Position numbers and translations under genes: made by a program
Shown: piece after piece, positions 15,760 through 25,202 of the stretch
Layout of the letters: the number at the start of each line of letters is the position of its first letter
Position numbering within the stretch: the stretch's first letter is position 1
Assembly: GCA_017541305.1 (NCBI GenBank)
Contig: JAFXZJ010000012.1
Span: 1 to 60,299, forward strand
DNA: 60,299 nt
Origin: Clostridia bacterium
GTDB lineage: Bacteria > Bacillota > Clostridia > Christensenellales > CAG-138
Direction: 5' to 3'
The notes under the pieces: model-generated
Database searches by the model: none
What the model was told of the DNA's origin: nothing
Seen by the model: only the letters and a program-made list of their open reading frames with translations

Positions 15760-16581
15760 TTAGTTCAGGGGCTCGGAGATTAACTCCCTCTGAATGAAGC
15801 CCTCGGTATTATCGGTAAAATCGACGACCTTGACAAGCTTAATAACTCCCAACCAATCCTTTGAAACATATTCATCTACGATCTCAAATGAACGCGAGGA
15901 TTCATTTAGATTATAATCAATCGCTGCACTAGCTGTATTATAGTCTGTTGCGGAGATAGTTAGATTATCGTATCTGTCGCGATTAAACTCTGAAAATGAA
16001 ACCACCTCGCCGTCAGCAGCAGTCCAAATACACAACACATCGTCGGTCTTGAATCCGGATACGTATCTGTTGTACTCAGCCACATAAATACCATCGAGCT
16101 CGCGGTATTCAAGGGATGAAAGATCATAGTTCTGAAATACGTTGCTGTTGATAAGAAGCTTATCTTCAACAAAATCTTCCATCGCTTCAATACACTCTGA
16201 TTCGGTAATAGCATCCTCCTGAGGAATGAAACCCTCAAAGTCGTAGTTAATAAAACCGCATAGTTTTGTAGTGTTGGTTAGGTATTGGAACTCAGTACCG
16301 TCGGTATCAACATAGACGTCGTATGTTCCGTATGGATCATTCCTGCCAATATAAGCTAAGGGAACGATGTTTTCGGTCTGAGAATAGGTCAAGGTATGGT
16401 CGATAGGATAAAAATCCTGGAGCACCATTTGGGAATCTATTTTTTCATCTTCGATATAGCACCCAATGGCATCATCTTCGGTCAGTTGAATTTCTTCCTC
16501 CTCGGCATTGATTATTCCCTTGACAGGAACAATTATCAACGCCAAACAAAGCACCGCAAGTACAAAAAATTTAATTTTCAT
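15760..16581 (-). CDS. Secreted protein of unknown function (cassette gene 2)
   Basis: A 273-residue protein with a clear signal peptide (KIKFFVLAVLCLALIIVPVKG) and a mature acidic domain of about 245 residues rich in Asp, Glu, Tyr and Asn. The pattern is strand-rich (GTYDVYVDTDGTEFQYL, ELDGIYVAEYNRYVSGF). I cannot assign a family. It is noticeably more AT-rich than the flanking genes (codons such as ATA, TTA and AAT are common), which suggests transfer. AGAGG precedes the ATG. The stop codon of a 49-codon signal-peptide-like frame lies two bases upstream. Confidence 0.75.
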   Translation of the reverse strand: MKIKFFVLAVLCLALIIVPVKGIINAEEEEIQLTEDDAIGCYIEDEKIDSQMVLQDFYPIDHTLTYSQTENIVPLAYIGRNDPYGTYDVYVDTDGTEFQYLTNTTKLCGFINYDFEGFIPQEDAITESECIEAMEDFVEDKLLINSNVFQNYDLSSLEYRELDGIYVAEYNRYVSGFKTDDVLCIWTAADGEVVSFSEFNRDRYDNLTISATDYNTASAAIDYNLNESSRSFEIVDEYVSKDWLGVIKLVKVVDFTDNTEGFIQRELISEPLN

Positions 16582-16583
16582 GA

Positions 16584-16733
16584 TTATATACCTCTGTCTT
16601 TATTCCGAAGATAGTATATCGTATTGCTTTCAATGCCAGCAACATCTGATGCTGTTGCGCTGACAATACTGCAAACAGAAAGAATGGAGACAATAGATAG
16701 TAATATAGCAACGATTTTCTTAATTAGATTTAT
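16584..16733 (-). CDS. Possible small secreted peptide with ATA at the start position (cassette gene 1)
   Basis: A 49-codon frame reads as a textbook signal peptide (NLIKKIVAILLSIVSILSV, then C and a SATA-S cleavage-like site) with a short tail DVAGIESNTIYYLRNKD. GAGAGG sits eight bases before the first codon, the usual distance, but that codon is ATA rather than ATG. The frame ends two bases before the ATG of the secreted 273-residue protein. It may be a peptide gene whose start was lost by one G-to-A change, or one read from a near-cognate start. Function unknown. Confidence 0.4.
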   Translation of the reverse strand: MNLIKKIVAILLSIVSILSVCSIVSATASDVAGIESNTIYYLRNKDRGI

Positions 16734-16766
16734 AAAATCAACCTCTCTTTCTATACCATTATACTA

Positions 16767-16795
16767 TATATAACACATAGGAGATGCTTTGTCAA
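16767..16795 (-). promoter_or_regulatory. Promoter of the AT-rich cassette
   Basis: TTGACA (16795-16790), 17-base spacer and TATATA (16772-16767) on the minus strand, about 35 bases before the small peptide frame. Confidence 0.7.
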
Positions 16796-16906
16796 GAGAA
16801 TTTAAGAAATAAAAATGTCTTATTTGATGATATATTTTCAACGCGGAATTAACGACTGCATTATGATCTTGCCAAACGCATATCCTTTACCGATCGGAGG
16901 TGCAAA

Positions 16907-17299
16907 ATGGATAAGAGCAGATCAAAAGGCGGATTCCTTATCAATTGCTCAAAAGGCGCGCTGATCGGCACGGCGGCGGGAACGGCGCTTGTGGCGCTTT
17001 TTGCTTTCATACTCCTAAAGCAATGGCTCGGGCCGGAGAGCGTGACCTATATAAACCTCGGCGTAAAGGCCGTATCCGGCGCCGTTGCCGCACTCATCGC
17101 GGTCAGAAGCGCGGGGGAGAGGAGGCCTGTCGTCGGCGCCGCGGCGGGGCTTCTCTGCATGCTGCTTTCGTTCGTCGTTTTCTCGCTGATATCGGGCGAA
17201 TTCGCTTTCGATACGGCGCTTCTGACCGACCTCGTCATATGTACGGCGATAGGCGCGGTCGTGGGAATGCTTGAAAACCTTAAGCGACAGAAAGCCTGA
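16907..17299 (+). CDS. TIGR04086-type four-helix membrane protein
   Basis: A 130-residue protein with four predicted membrane helices (about 19-38, 48-66, 77-97 and 105-122) and a short basic N-terminus. Its size, topology and place just before the SCIFF genes fit the TIGR04086 family, which has no known function. GGAGG precedes the ATG. It would normally follow yajC, but here an opposite-strand cassette of about 1.5 kb separates them. Confidence 0.7.
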   Translation: MDKSRSKGGFLINCSKGALIGTAAGTALVALFAFILLKQWLGPESVTYINLGVKAVSGAVAALIAVRSAGERRPVVGAAAGLLCMLLSFVVFSLISGEFAFDTALLTDLVICTAIGAVVGMLENLKRQKA

Positions 17300-17343
17300 A
17301 TAACATTTTTCATCAATTAACACGCGTATATTCAAAAAAGCTA

Positions 17344-17372
17344 TTGAATTATCGCCGATTTGGTTGTATAAT
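17344..17372 (+). promoter_or_regulatory. Promoter of scfA-scfB
   Basis: TTGAAT (17344-17349), 17-base spacer and TATAAT (17367-17372), about 45 bases before the SCIFF start. GGAGG lies at 17409-17413. Confidence 0.8.
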
Positions 17373-17421
17373 AACGGGGTAGTCTGGTTTTAGGACAATT
17401 CTTCTTTAGGAGGATAAGTAA

Positions 17422-17565
17422 ATGAAGCATATCAAGAATATCCAGAAGCCCTGCATCCGTTCCGGCGAGAACACCGCTTGCGGTGAGTGCCAGGCGTCCT
17501 GTCAGTCCGCCTGCAAGACCTCCTGCACCGTTGCTAACCAGAAGTGCGTTAAGACGGCTAAATAA
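17422..17565 (+). CDS. scfA: SCIFF ribosomal peptide precursor
   Basis: A 47-residue peptide with Cys at 11, 20, 23, 27, 31, 35 and 42. The core CGECQASCQSACKTSCTVAN is the conserved stretch of the SCIFF (six cysteines in forty-five residues) family. The last six cysteines fit the family pattern, and Cys11 is an extra one. Family members are modified by a radical SAM maturase that forms Cys-to-Thr thioether bonds. The modified product's role is not established. The maturase gene begins two bases after this stop. GGAGG precedes the ATG, and the gene is easily missed because of its size. Confidence 0.95.
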   Translation: MKHIKNIQKPCIRSGENTACGECQASCQSACKTSCTVANQKCVKTAK

Positions 17566-17567
17566 TA

Positions 17568-18914
17568 ATGATCCACGCATTTGAATATCGCGGCACATAC
17601 CTTGTGCTGGATGTTGAGAGCGGAGCCGTACATGAGGTGGACAAACCCTCATTCGATGTGATAAGCGCAATTGAGCAGGGCAATGCCTTAGACGCATTGC
17701 CCTATTCTCGTTCACTGATCGATGAGATATTGAGCGAGATCGACGAGCTTAAAGCCGAGGGTCTTTTCGATACCCCCGCGCCCGAAGCGCCCAAGGCCTC
17801 CGGCGCGTATTCGCCCATCAAATCCATGTGCCTGAACGTCGCGCACGACTGCAATCTGCGCTGCGCCTATTGCTTTGCCGAAACGGGCGAATTCCACGGC
17901 GGGCGCATGCTGATGCCCTTTGAGACCGCCAAGGCCGCGCTGGACATGCTCGTAAAGCGCTCCGGCGGCAGATATCACCTTGAGGTGGATCTCTTCGGAG
18001 GCGAGCCCCTCCTTAATTGGGACGTCGTAAAGCAGATCGTCGCCTACGGGCGCGAGCTCGAGCGAGAGCATCACAAGCACATAAATTTCACCATCACAAC
18101 CAACGGCGTTGCGCTCGACGATGAAAAGATCGATTTCATCAATCGGGAAATGTTCAACGTCGTGCTTTCCATCGACGGCCGCAGGGAGGTGCACGACGCC
18201 CTCCGCGTCACGCCCAACAAAAAGGGCTCCTATGATATCATCGTGCCCAAGGCGCAGAAGCTCGTCGCCCTGCGCGGCGAGGGCGAGCACTATATCCGCG
18301 GCACCTTCACGGCGGAAAATCTCGATTTCACCGAGGACGTAAAAGCCCTGCACGATCTGGGCTTTGAACAGATCTCCGTCGAGCCCGTCGTGTTAAAGCC
18401 CGATGAGCCTCACGCGATAAACGATGAAAACGTCGATATCGCCCTCAAGGAATACGACCGCCTTGCCGATTACGTGATCGACTGCAAAAAAGAGGGCAGG
18501 CCCTTCAATTTCTTCCACTTCTACGTGGATATGAACAGCTCGCCCTGCCTTGCCAAAAGGGCTCTCGGCTGCGGAGCGGGCGTGGAATACGTCGCCGTCG
18601 CTCCCAATGGGGATATCTATCCCTGCCACCAGTTCGTTGGCGATAACGATTTCCTGCTCGGCAACGTGCTTAAAACCGATGAGCAGGGCAACGTGCCCTT
18701 GAAGGACGAAATACGCGAACGCTTTGCCGCCTGCAATATCTTCACCAAGGAAAAATGCTCGCATTGCTGGGCCAAGTATTATTGCTCCGGCGGCTGCGCG
18801 GCCAACGCTCACAAGCTCAACGGCTCCATCACCGAGCCGCCCGAGGTGAGCTGCAAGCTTTTGAAAAAGAGGACCGAGATAGCCATAGGCATGGCAACGG
18901 TCAAAGAGGACTGA
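17568..18914 (+). CDS. scfB: SCIFF radical SAM maturase
   Basis: A 448-residue radical SAM/SPASM enzyme that installs thioether crosslinks in the SCIFF peptide encoded just upstream. Residues 1-80 form the peptide-recognition region. The Cx3Cx2C cluster site is Cys95, Cys99 and Cys102 (CNLRCAYC). A Cys-rich SPASM region (about 325-435) with CLAKRALGCGAG, YPCHQF and CSHCWAKYYCSGGC binds auxiliary iron-sulfur clusters. The start overlaps the end of the SCIFF transcript without a strong Shine-Dalgarno, so translation is probably coupled. An oxygen-sensitive enzyme like this fits an anaerobe. Confidence 0.95.
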   Translation: MIHAFEYRGTYLVLDVESGAVHEVDKPSFDVISAIEQGNALDALPYSRSLIDEILSEIDELKAEGLFDTPAPEAPKASGAYSPIKSMCLNVAHDCNLRCAYCFAETGEFHGGRMLMPFETAKAALDMLVKRSGGRYHLEVDLFGGEPLLNWDVVKQIVAYGRELEREHHKHINFTITTNGVALDDEKIDFINREMFNVVLSIDGRREVHDALRVTPNKKGSYDIIVPKAQKLVALRGEGEHYIRGTFTAENLDFTEDVKALHDLGFEQISVEPVVLKPDEPHAINDENVDIALKEYDRLADYVIDCKKEGRPFNFFHFYVDMNSSPCLAKRALGCGAGVEYVAVAPNGDIYPCHQFVGDNDFLLGNVLKTDEQGNVPLKDEIRERFAACNIFTKEKCSHCWAKYYCSGGCAANAHKLNGSITEPPEVSCKLLKKRTEIAIGMATVKED

Positions 18915-18934
18915 TTTTTTAAAGGATCGGGGAA

Positions 18935-21349
18935 ATGATCATCTACTCGCCTTCAAAATACTACACGCCCGAAACCGAGGCGGACCGCTCTGCGGCCTTC
19001 CTCCCTATCGTCATGCGTGCGCTGAGGGCAAGGGGCATCACCACGGAGGAGGAACGCCTTCGCTTCATGTACCCCGATCTTTCACTGCTTCGCGATCCGT
19101 TCGAGCTGCCCGATATGCAGAAGGCCGTCGACAGGATCGAGGACGCGGTCGCCAATTTCGAAAGCATCTGCGTCTACGGCGATTACGACGTGGACGGCAT
19201 CTGCGCCACCACGATGCTCCTGCACTATCTTTTGAGCATCGGCACCGAGGTCATGTACCGCATACCCTCCCGTCACGACGAGGGCTACGGCATTTCCCGC
19301 CGCGCGATCGACGCGCTGTATGAATCGGGCGTAAAGCTCATCATCACCGTTGACAACGGTATCTCGGCTTATGAAGAGATCGCCTACGCGTCCGAGCTGG
19401 GCATCGACGTGATCGTCACCGATCATCATATACCTCCCGAGCAGATCCCCAAATGCACCGCCGTGATATGCCATTCCGTCGAGGGCAGCAACTATCCCCG
19501 CTGTCTCTGCGGCGCCGGCACGGCGTTAAAGCTCATTCAGGCATTGGGCGGAGTCGAAGCGGCGGAAGAATACATATTCCTGGCAGGCGTTGCCACAGTT
19601 GCCGACGTGGTGCCGCTTTTGGATGAAAACCGCCTGCTGGTCAAATACGCGCTTGACGCGCTCAATTCGGGCCGCTGCTGCATAGGCATGCGGATGCTGC
19701 TCGAAGCGCTTCCCAACGCAAGAAAACCCTATTCCGTCTATACGATAGGCTTCGGAGTCGCGCCTCGCCTCAACGCCTCGGGCAGGATGGGCGATGCTTC
19801 ACTCGGAGTCGAGCTTTTCATGACCGAGGACTGCGACGAGGCCGCAAGGATAATCGCCGAGCTCAACCGGCTCAACGAGCTCCGTCAGGCCGAGGAGCAA
19901 AGCATACTCGACGAGGCAGTGGAGATGGTCGAAAAGCTTGACATCTCCGATAAGCACGCAATACTGCTGGCCTCCGAGAACTGGAATTCGGGCGTGATAG
20001 GCATTGCCGCCTCGCGCCTTGCCGAAATGTTCCACAGGCCCACCATACTCTTCTCCCTGCATGATAACGCGCTCAAGGGCTCTGCGCGAAGCATTGACGG
20101 GATAAATATCCACGACGCGCTCAAGGCTCACAGCGAGCTCTTCTTAAGGTTCGGCGGTCACGCCAAGGCCGCGGGAGTCACTATGGAGCGCGAAAAATTC
20201 CACGAGTTCGTAAGGGTCATGGAGGAGCATTTTGCCTCCACCTGCGCGCCGGAGCTATTCGTTCCGCGCCGCTGTTATGAATTCGACGAGGAATTCTCCG
20301 AGATCACCATGGAGCTCACCCGTCAGCTCGATATGCTCGCGCCCTTCGGCGAGGGCAATCCCTGCCCGGTGTTCCACGTTTCCAACGTCAGCCCCTATCA
20401 CATAAGGCGCTTTGGAAGCGACGGTCAGCATTTGCGCATGGATCTGCGGCAGAACCGCTACTGCTTCGAGAGCGTCTATTTCTGCGGAGGCAGGCATTTT
20501 GACAGCATCATGCGCGCCGAAAGCATCTCGCTGCTCTATTCCCCCTATATCAACAACTGGAACGGGAACGAGAGTCTGCAGATGCGCGTGATATCGCTCC
20601 GTCCCGAGCTGCCCCGCTGCGCGTCAAGATTCATCAAGAGCAATATGCCCGCGCTCTACGTTTCGTTCCTGTTCGGCATGGGCGAAAGCGGCAGGGTTGG
20701 CACGGCAAGCTCCGATGAGCTGCCCGAGCTCTATACCGGCACCGTTTCGGATGCGATAGGGCAGGCCTTTGCGGGGCTGATGGTGCTGGCCTTCTCGTCC
20801 GAAGGCGCGGAGAACGCCATAAGGGAGCTTGCGGGAAGCGGCGTCGAGAATTTCGAGGTATGCTTCGGCACCCTGCCCGAGGGCGTTTTCTCGGGCAACG
20901 TGCTTATGATCGCGCCAAGGATCGACAAGCTGCCGGAAAAGGGCTATAACACCATACTGTTTGCCGACGAGCCTTACTGCGGCGAGATCTATTCCGAAAT
21001 ACGGGCCAAAATGCCCGGAGCCAAGCTCATGCGCACGGGCGCGGAAAGCGATTTTTCTGATATCTGCAGCGGCTTCTCCATAAGCCGTGAGGAAATGGGG
21101 CTCTATTACAAGACCATCGTGGGGCTTTTGAGAAGCAGAACGTATTCAATAACAGAGCTTGCTTCCACCCTTTCAGACGTACTGAACCGCCCGCTCCATC
21201 AGACCATATTCGCGCTGAAGGTTTTCAGGCAGCTCGGCTTTATAACCTATGGCGAAGGGCAGGGAGTGCGCGTGCTGCGCACCGAGCAGAAACAGCTCAC
21301 CGAGAGCGCGCTCTATTCCGCCGTTGCCGAAATTCAACATTCCTGCTGA
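18935..21349 (+). CDS. recJ: Single-stranded-DNA exonuclease RecJ
   Basis: An 804-residue 5'-3' single-strand exonuclease acting in recombination and repair. The DHH-family motifs are present: VYGDYDVDGICATTMLLHYL (about 73-92), IITVDNGISAYEE, VTDHHIPPEQ and GVATVADVVPLL. The DHHA1 nucleic-acid-binding domain follows (SRLAEMFHRPTILFS, RFGGHAKAAGVTM), then an OB-like region and a longer C-terminal extension. It follows scfB by 20 bases and leads into apt and rel, a common Clostridia order. The secD and secF genes that often stand between scfB and recJ are absent here. Confidence 0.93.
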   Translation: MIIYSPSKYYTPETEADRSAAFLPIVMRALRARGITTEEERLRFMYPDLSLLRDPFELPDMQKAVDRIEDAVANFESICVYGDYDVDGICATTMLLHYLLSIGTEVMYRIPSRHDEGYGISRRAIDALYESGVKLIITVDNGISAYEEIAYASELGIDVIVTDHHIPPEQIPKCTAVICHSVEGSNYPRCLCGAGTALKLIQALGGVEAAEEYIFLAGVATVADVVPLLDENRLLVKYALDALNSGRCCIGMRMLLEALPNARKPYSVYTIGFGVAPRLNASGRMGDASLGVELFMTEDCDEAARIIAELNRLNELRQAEEQSILDEAVEMVEKLDISDKHAILLASENWNSGVIGIAASRLAEMFHRPTILFSLHDNALKGSARSIDGINIHDALKAHSELFLRFGGHAKAAGVTMEREKFHEFVRVMEEHFASTCAPELFVPRRCYEFDEEFSEITMELTRQLDMLAPFGEGNPCPVFHVSNVSPYHIRRFGSDGQHLRMDLRQNRYCFESVYFCGGRHFDSIMRAESISLLYSPYINNWNGNESLQMRVISLRPELPRCASRFIKSNMPALYVSFLFGMGESGRVGTASSDELPELYTGTVSDAIGQAFAGLMVLAFSSEGAENAIRELAGSGVENFEVCFGTLPEGVFSGNVLMIAPRIDKLPEKGYNTILFADEPYCGEIYSEIRAKMPGAKLMRTGAESDFSDICSGFSISREEMGLYYKTIVGLLRSRTYSITELASTLSDVLNRPLHQTIFALKVFRQLGFITYGEGQGVRVLRTEQKQLTESALYSAVAEIQHSC

Positions 21350-21371
21350 AATCAATTTGGAGGTCGATACC

Positions 21372-21896
21372 ATGTATACCGAACAGGACTTCAAGGCCAC
21401 TATAAGGGAGATACCCGATTTTCCCAAGGAGGGCATACTCTTTTATGACATCACCACGCTGCTCAAGAACCCTTCCGCCTATAACGCGCTTATAAACGAG
21501 ATGGCGAATTCGCTCATCGGCCTCGACGTTGACGTCGTAGTCGGCCCCGAGGCAAGGGGGTTCGTAGTCGGCTCTCCCGTTGCTTATGCGCTAAACGCGG
21601 GCTTCGTGCTTGCAAGGAAGCCCGGCAAGCTCCCCTCCGAGGTGGAGCGCCTTTCCTATGGCCTCGAGTATGGCAGCGACACCCTTGAGATACACAGGGA
21701 CGCCATCAAGCCCGGCATGCGCGTTGCGATCGCCGACGATCTGCTTGCCACCGGCGGCACGGCGCTTGCCACCGCAAAGCTCTTCGAGTCCATGGGCGCC
21801 GAAGTCGTGGGCCTGAGGTTCGCGATTGAGCTTACCGATCTGAACGGCGTTGAAAAGCTTAAGGATTACGACGTGCGTTCCGTTATAAAATACTGA
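21372..21896 (+). CDS. apt: Adenine phosphoribosyltransferase
   Basis: A 174-residue purine-salvage enzyme that joins adenine to PRPP to give AMP. The PRPP-binding loop is MRVAIADDLLATGGTAL, and the VVGPEARGFVVGSPVA region is typical. The correct start is the ATG at 21372 behind GGAGG. A longer frame beginning at 21249 overlaps recJ and has no family support. It sits between recJ and rel, linking nucleotide salvage to (p)ppGpp metabolism as in many Firmicutes. Confidence 0.94.
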   Translation: MYTEQDFKATIREIPDFPKEGILFYDITTLLKNPSAYNALINEMANSLIGLDVDVVVGPEARGFVVGSPVAYALNAGFVLARKPGKLPSEVERLSYGLEYGSDTLEIHRDAIKPGMRVAIADDLLATGGTALATAKLFESMGAEVVGLRFAIELTDLNGVEKLKDYDVRSVIKY

Positions 21897-21928
21897 TAAA
21901 CGCACGATGAACAGAAGGAGGTGAGAGC

Positions 21929-24097
21929 ATGGATCGCCTGATATCCCTTTGTGAAAAGAAATACTCGCCCGAAAAGGTGGAGCTCATCAAGCGCGCCGCC
22001 GATTTTGCGCGCACCGTGCACGATGGGCAGAAGAGGGAATCCGGCGAGCCTTATTACTCCCACCCCGAAGCCGTGGCAATATCCCTTGCCAAAATGGATA
22101 TGGACGCGGATACCGTTGCGGCGGGCCTGCTGCACGACGTGGTAGAGGACGGCGACGGGATAACGGTCGAAAAGCTTGCGGAGCTCTTCGACGACGATAT
22201 CGCAAAGATGGTCGACGGAGTCACCAAGCTCACCAAGACCGGCCATACCAGCGATATGCAGACCAAGGAGGACCGTCAGGCCGAGAACCTGCGCAAGATG
22301 TATCTTGCCATGGCAAACGACGTGCGCGTCATAATCATAAAGCTGGCCGACCGTCTGCACAATATGCGCACCCTTGGCAACTGCAGTCTTGAAAAAAGGC
22401 AGAGGATAGCAAGGGAAACGCTTGACGTTTACGCTCCTCTGGCGGATCGCTTCGGTATGGGCGCGATCAAGGCCGAGCTTGAGGATCTTTCATTTGAGTA
22501 CCTTTATCCCGAGGAATGGCGGCATCTGTGCTCACTCATCGAGCCCAAGCAGGATGAGCGTATGCGTCTGCTCAATTCCGCGATGAAGACCATCACCGAA
22601 GCCCTCGAGCAGGCCGGCATCAAGAACGAGATCAGCGGCAGAAGGAAGCATATGTATTCCATATTCCGCAAGCTCAAGGGCAAGAACAGGAGCCTGAACG
22701 AGATATACGACCTTGTCGCGCTGCGAGTGATAGTCGGCACCGTGAACGACTGCTATGCGGCTCTCGGCGTCATCCACTCCATATGGAAGCCCATGCCGGG
22801 CCGCTTCAAGGACTATATCTCCATGCCCAAAACGAACATGTACCGTTCGCTGCACACCACCCTTTTCTCCGATCTGGGCATGCCTTTCGAGGTGCAGATA
22901 AGAACGCTGGAGATGCACAGGACGGCCGAATACGGCGTCGCGGCGCATTGGCTCTATAAGGAAGGCCGCGCAAGGCCCGACGAGCTTGACAGCAAGCTTG
23001 CGTGGGTGCGCGATCTGATCAATTACGAGGGCGACGCGGATTCCACCCGCGAGTTCATCGACAATATCCAAAAGGATTTCTTCTCGGATTACGTCTACGT
23101 GCTCACTCCCAACGGCGAGATAATAGACTTGCCCGCGGGCTCCACGCCCATCGACTTTGCTTACCGCATCCACTCCAACGTCGGCAACCATATCCAGCAC
23201 GCCAAGGTAAACGGCGCGCTTGTAAAGCTCGATCACAAGCTCAAGACGCACGACGTTGTTGAGATAATCACTAACCAGCAGTCCACCCCCGGCCGCGACT
23301 GGCTCAATTACGCCAAGACTTCTCACGCCAAGACCAAGATCCGTCAGTGGTTCAAGAAGGCCAACCGCGAGGAGAACATTGTTCGCGGACGCGATATGCT
23401 CACCGAGGCTTGCAAACGCCAGGGCAAGAAGCTCTCCGATCTGCTCAAGCCCGAATACTATAATCCCCTTCTCAAGCGCTTCACCTTGAACGACATGGAC
23501 GACGTCTATGCCGCGATAGGCTATGGCGGCATGACCACCGGGCAGGTGCTCCACCGCCTTATGGAGGAATACCGCAAGGAGCAGAAGCTGCATGAGCTGG
23601 AGGAAAAGCAGCAGCGCAGGGAGGAGCAGAAGGCCAGCTTTGACGAGCAGGGCCGCGGCGTGATAGTCAAGGGTCAGCACGATATGGTCGTGCACTTTGC
23701 AAAATGCTGCACGCCCGTTCCCGGCGACGAGATATTCGGCTATATCACAAGGGGCAGGGGAGTGTCCATCCACAGGAAGGACTGTCCGAATTCCGAAGCG
23801 CTGCAGCTCGACGTCGAGCGCATAGTGCCAGTCGAGTGGGTGATGACCGAATCGCATACCTTCCCCGTGACCATACACGTGCTTGCCGAGGAGCGCCCGG
23901 GCCTCATGCTCGAGATAACTCAGCTGCTCCTGAGCATGAAGATCAATACCAAGTACTTGAACGCCAAGTCCGCCGGGGCTACGGTGGACGTCAACCTCAC
24001 GTTCGACATAAAGGATTCCGAGCAGCTTCAGACGCTTATCAAGAATCTGCAGAAGCTCGATTCCGTGCTCGAGGTGGAGCGTTCCAACCAGTTATAA
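21929..24097 (+). CDS. rel: Bifunctional (p)ppGpp synthetase/hydrolase
   Basis: A 722-residue long RelA/SpoT homologue that makes and degrades the stringent-response alarmone. The HD hydrolase (about 25-180) keeps [13 protein letters not shown], so it should be active. The synthetase (about 220-370) has [15 protein letters not shown] and [10 protein letters not shown]. The TGS domain (about 390-450) begins [14 protein letters not shown]. The C-terminal helical, zinc-finger-like ([12 protein letters not shown]) and ACT regions complete the standard layout. It starts behind AAGGAGG, and dtd follows after five bases. Confidence 0.95.
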   Translation: MDRLISLCEKKYSPEKVELIKRAADFARTVHDGQKRESGEPYYSHPEAVAISLAKMDMDADTVAAGLLHDVVEDGDGITVEKLAELFDDDIAKMVDGVTKLTKTGHTSDMQTKEDRQAENLRKMYLAMANDVRVIIIKLADRLHNMRTLGNCSLEKRQRIARETLDVYAPLADRFGMGAIKAELEDLSFEYLYPEEWRHLCSLIEPKQDERMRLLNSAMKTITEALEQAGIKNEISGRRKHMYSIFRKLKGKNRSLNEIYDLVALRVIVGTVNDCYAALGVIHSIWKPMPGRFKDYISMPKTNMYRSLHTTLFSDLGMPFEVQIRTLEMHRTAEYGVAAHWLYKEGRARPDELDSKLAWVRDLINYEGDADSTREFIDNIQKDFFSDYVYVLTPNGEIIDLPAGSTPIDFAYRIHSNVGNHIQHAKVNGALVKLDHKLKTHDVVEIITNQQSTPGRDWLNYAKTSHAKTKIRQWFKKANREENIVRGRDMLTEACKRQGKKLSDLLKPEYYNPLLKRFTLNDMDDVYAAIGYGGMTTGQVLHRLMEEYRKEQKLHELEEKQQRREEQKASFDEQGRGVIVKGQHDMVVHFAKCCTPVPGDEIFGYITRGRGVSIHRKDCPNSEALQLDVERIVPVEWVMTESHTFPVTIHVLAEERPGLMLEITQLLLSMKINTKYLNAKSAGATVDVNLTFDIKDSEQLQTLIKNLQKLDSVLEVERSNQL

Positions 24098-24102
24098 TAA
24101 GT

Positions 24103-24549
24103 ATGAGAGCAGTTATCCAGCGAGTAAAGGAAGCCTCCGTTAGTGTTGACGGCGTCAGAGTCGGCGCCATCGGGCGGGGTTTTCTTGTGCTTTTGGGCGT
24201 GCACGAGTCCGATGAATCGAAGGACGCGGATTACGTCATCAAAAAGATATCCGGACTGCGCGTGTTCGAGGACGAGGCGGGAAAGATGAATCTCGGCCTG
24301 TCCGAAGTCGGCGGCGAGCTGCTGATCGTTTCGCAGTTCACCCTTTACGGCGACGTGCGGCACGGCAACCGTCCCGCTTTCATCGAGGCCGCGCAGCCCG
24401 ATAAGGCGATACCGCTTTATGAATACACGGTTAAGCGCCTTTCCGAAAGCTTCACGGTGCAGACGGGCGTTTTCGGCGCCGAAATGCAGGTGGGGCTTAT
24501 CAACGACGGCCCCGTCACAATATTGATCGACAGCAAAAAACTCTTTTGA
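24103..24549 (+). CDS. dtd: D-aminoacyl-tRNA deacylase
   Basis: A 148-residue proofreading enzyme that removes D-amino acids (and glycine) from mischarged tRNA. Diagnostic motifs are the N-terminal [35 protein letters not shown] with the SQFTL element, and the C-terminal GPVTILIDS, which corresponds to the conserved Gly-Pro-Val-Thr signature of DTD. The start lies five bases after rel. Size is normal. Confidence 0.95.
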   Translation: MRAVIQRVKEASVSVDGVRVGAIGRGFLVLLGVHESDESKDADYVIKKISGLRVFEDEAGKMNLGLSEVGGELLIVSQFTLYGDVRHGNRPAFIEAAQPDKAIPLYEYTVKRLSESFTVQTGVFGAEMQVGLINDGPVTILIDSKKLF

Positions 24550-24563
24550 GCAAAGGAATTTTC

Positions 24564-25202
24564 ATGAATATCCGTTCAATCCCAACCGGCCCTTTGGCGG
24601 TCAACACCTATATAGTCTGGAATGAAGGCTCGAATGAATGCGTCGTGATCGACCCCGCCAATTCGGGCAAGATCGTCCGCGCGCTCAATGAAATGGGCCT
24701 AACGTTAAAGGCGATACTCATCACCCACGGGCATTTCGATCACATCATGGGCGTTGCAAAGCTCAAGGAAGCCACCGGCGCCAAGGTCTATATCAACCGC
24801 CTCGATTCAAAGGCCATGAATGACGACGGCGTGAATCTTGCCTCCATGGTCGGCTTCCGCGTCGATCCTGCACAGGTTGACGTGTTCGTCGAGGATAATA
24901 TGACGTTTACCGAGGCGGGCATAGAGTTCCGCGTGATCCACACGCCCGGCCACACCAAGGGCGGCGTGTGCTATATCGTCGAATCCGAGCGGGTCATATT
25001 CTCGGGCGACACCCTGTTTTACATGAGCTATGGCCGCACCGACCTGCCGGGAGGCGACGCCGCGGCGCTTCACGATTCCATCGTCTACCGCCTTTTCACC
25101 CTGCACGGCGATTACCGCGTGCTTCCCGGGCACGAGATGGAAACGACGCTCGATTTCGAGCGCATACACAATATGTGCATAATGAACGGTATCTGCGAAT
25201 GA
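24564..25202 (+). CDS. Metallo-beta-lactamase-fold hydrolase, glyoxalase II-like
   Basis: A 212-residue hydrolase with the dinuclear-metal motif THGHFDHIMG (about 58-67), further metal ligands in HTPGHTKGG and FSGDTLF, and a C-terminal LPGHEMET. These fit the YcbL/GloB-like group that hydrolyses thioesters such as S-D-lactoylglutathione analogues, though the substrate is not certain. I chose the ATG at 24564 (AAAGGA upstream) over a TTG at 24546. Its stop overlaps the hemZ start (ATGA). Confidence 0.85.
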   Translation: MNIRSIPTGPLAVNTYIVWNEGSNECVVIDPANSGKIVRALNEMGLTLKAILITHGHFDHIMGVAKLKEATGAKVYINRLDSKAMNDDGVNLASMVGFRVDPAQVDVFVEDNMTFTEAGIEFRVIHTPGHTKGGVCYIVESERVIFSGDTLFYMSYGRTDLPGGDAAALHDSIVYRLFTLHGDYRVLPGHEMETTLDFERIHNMCIMNGICE

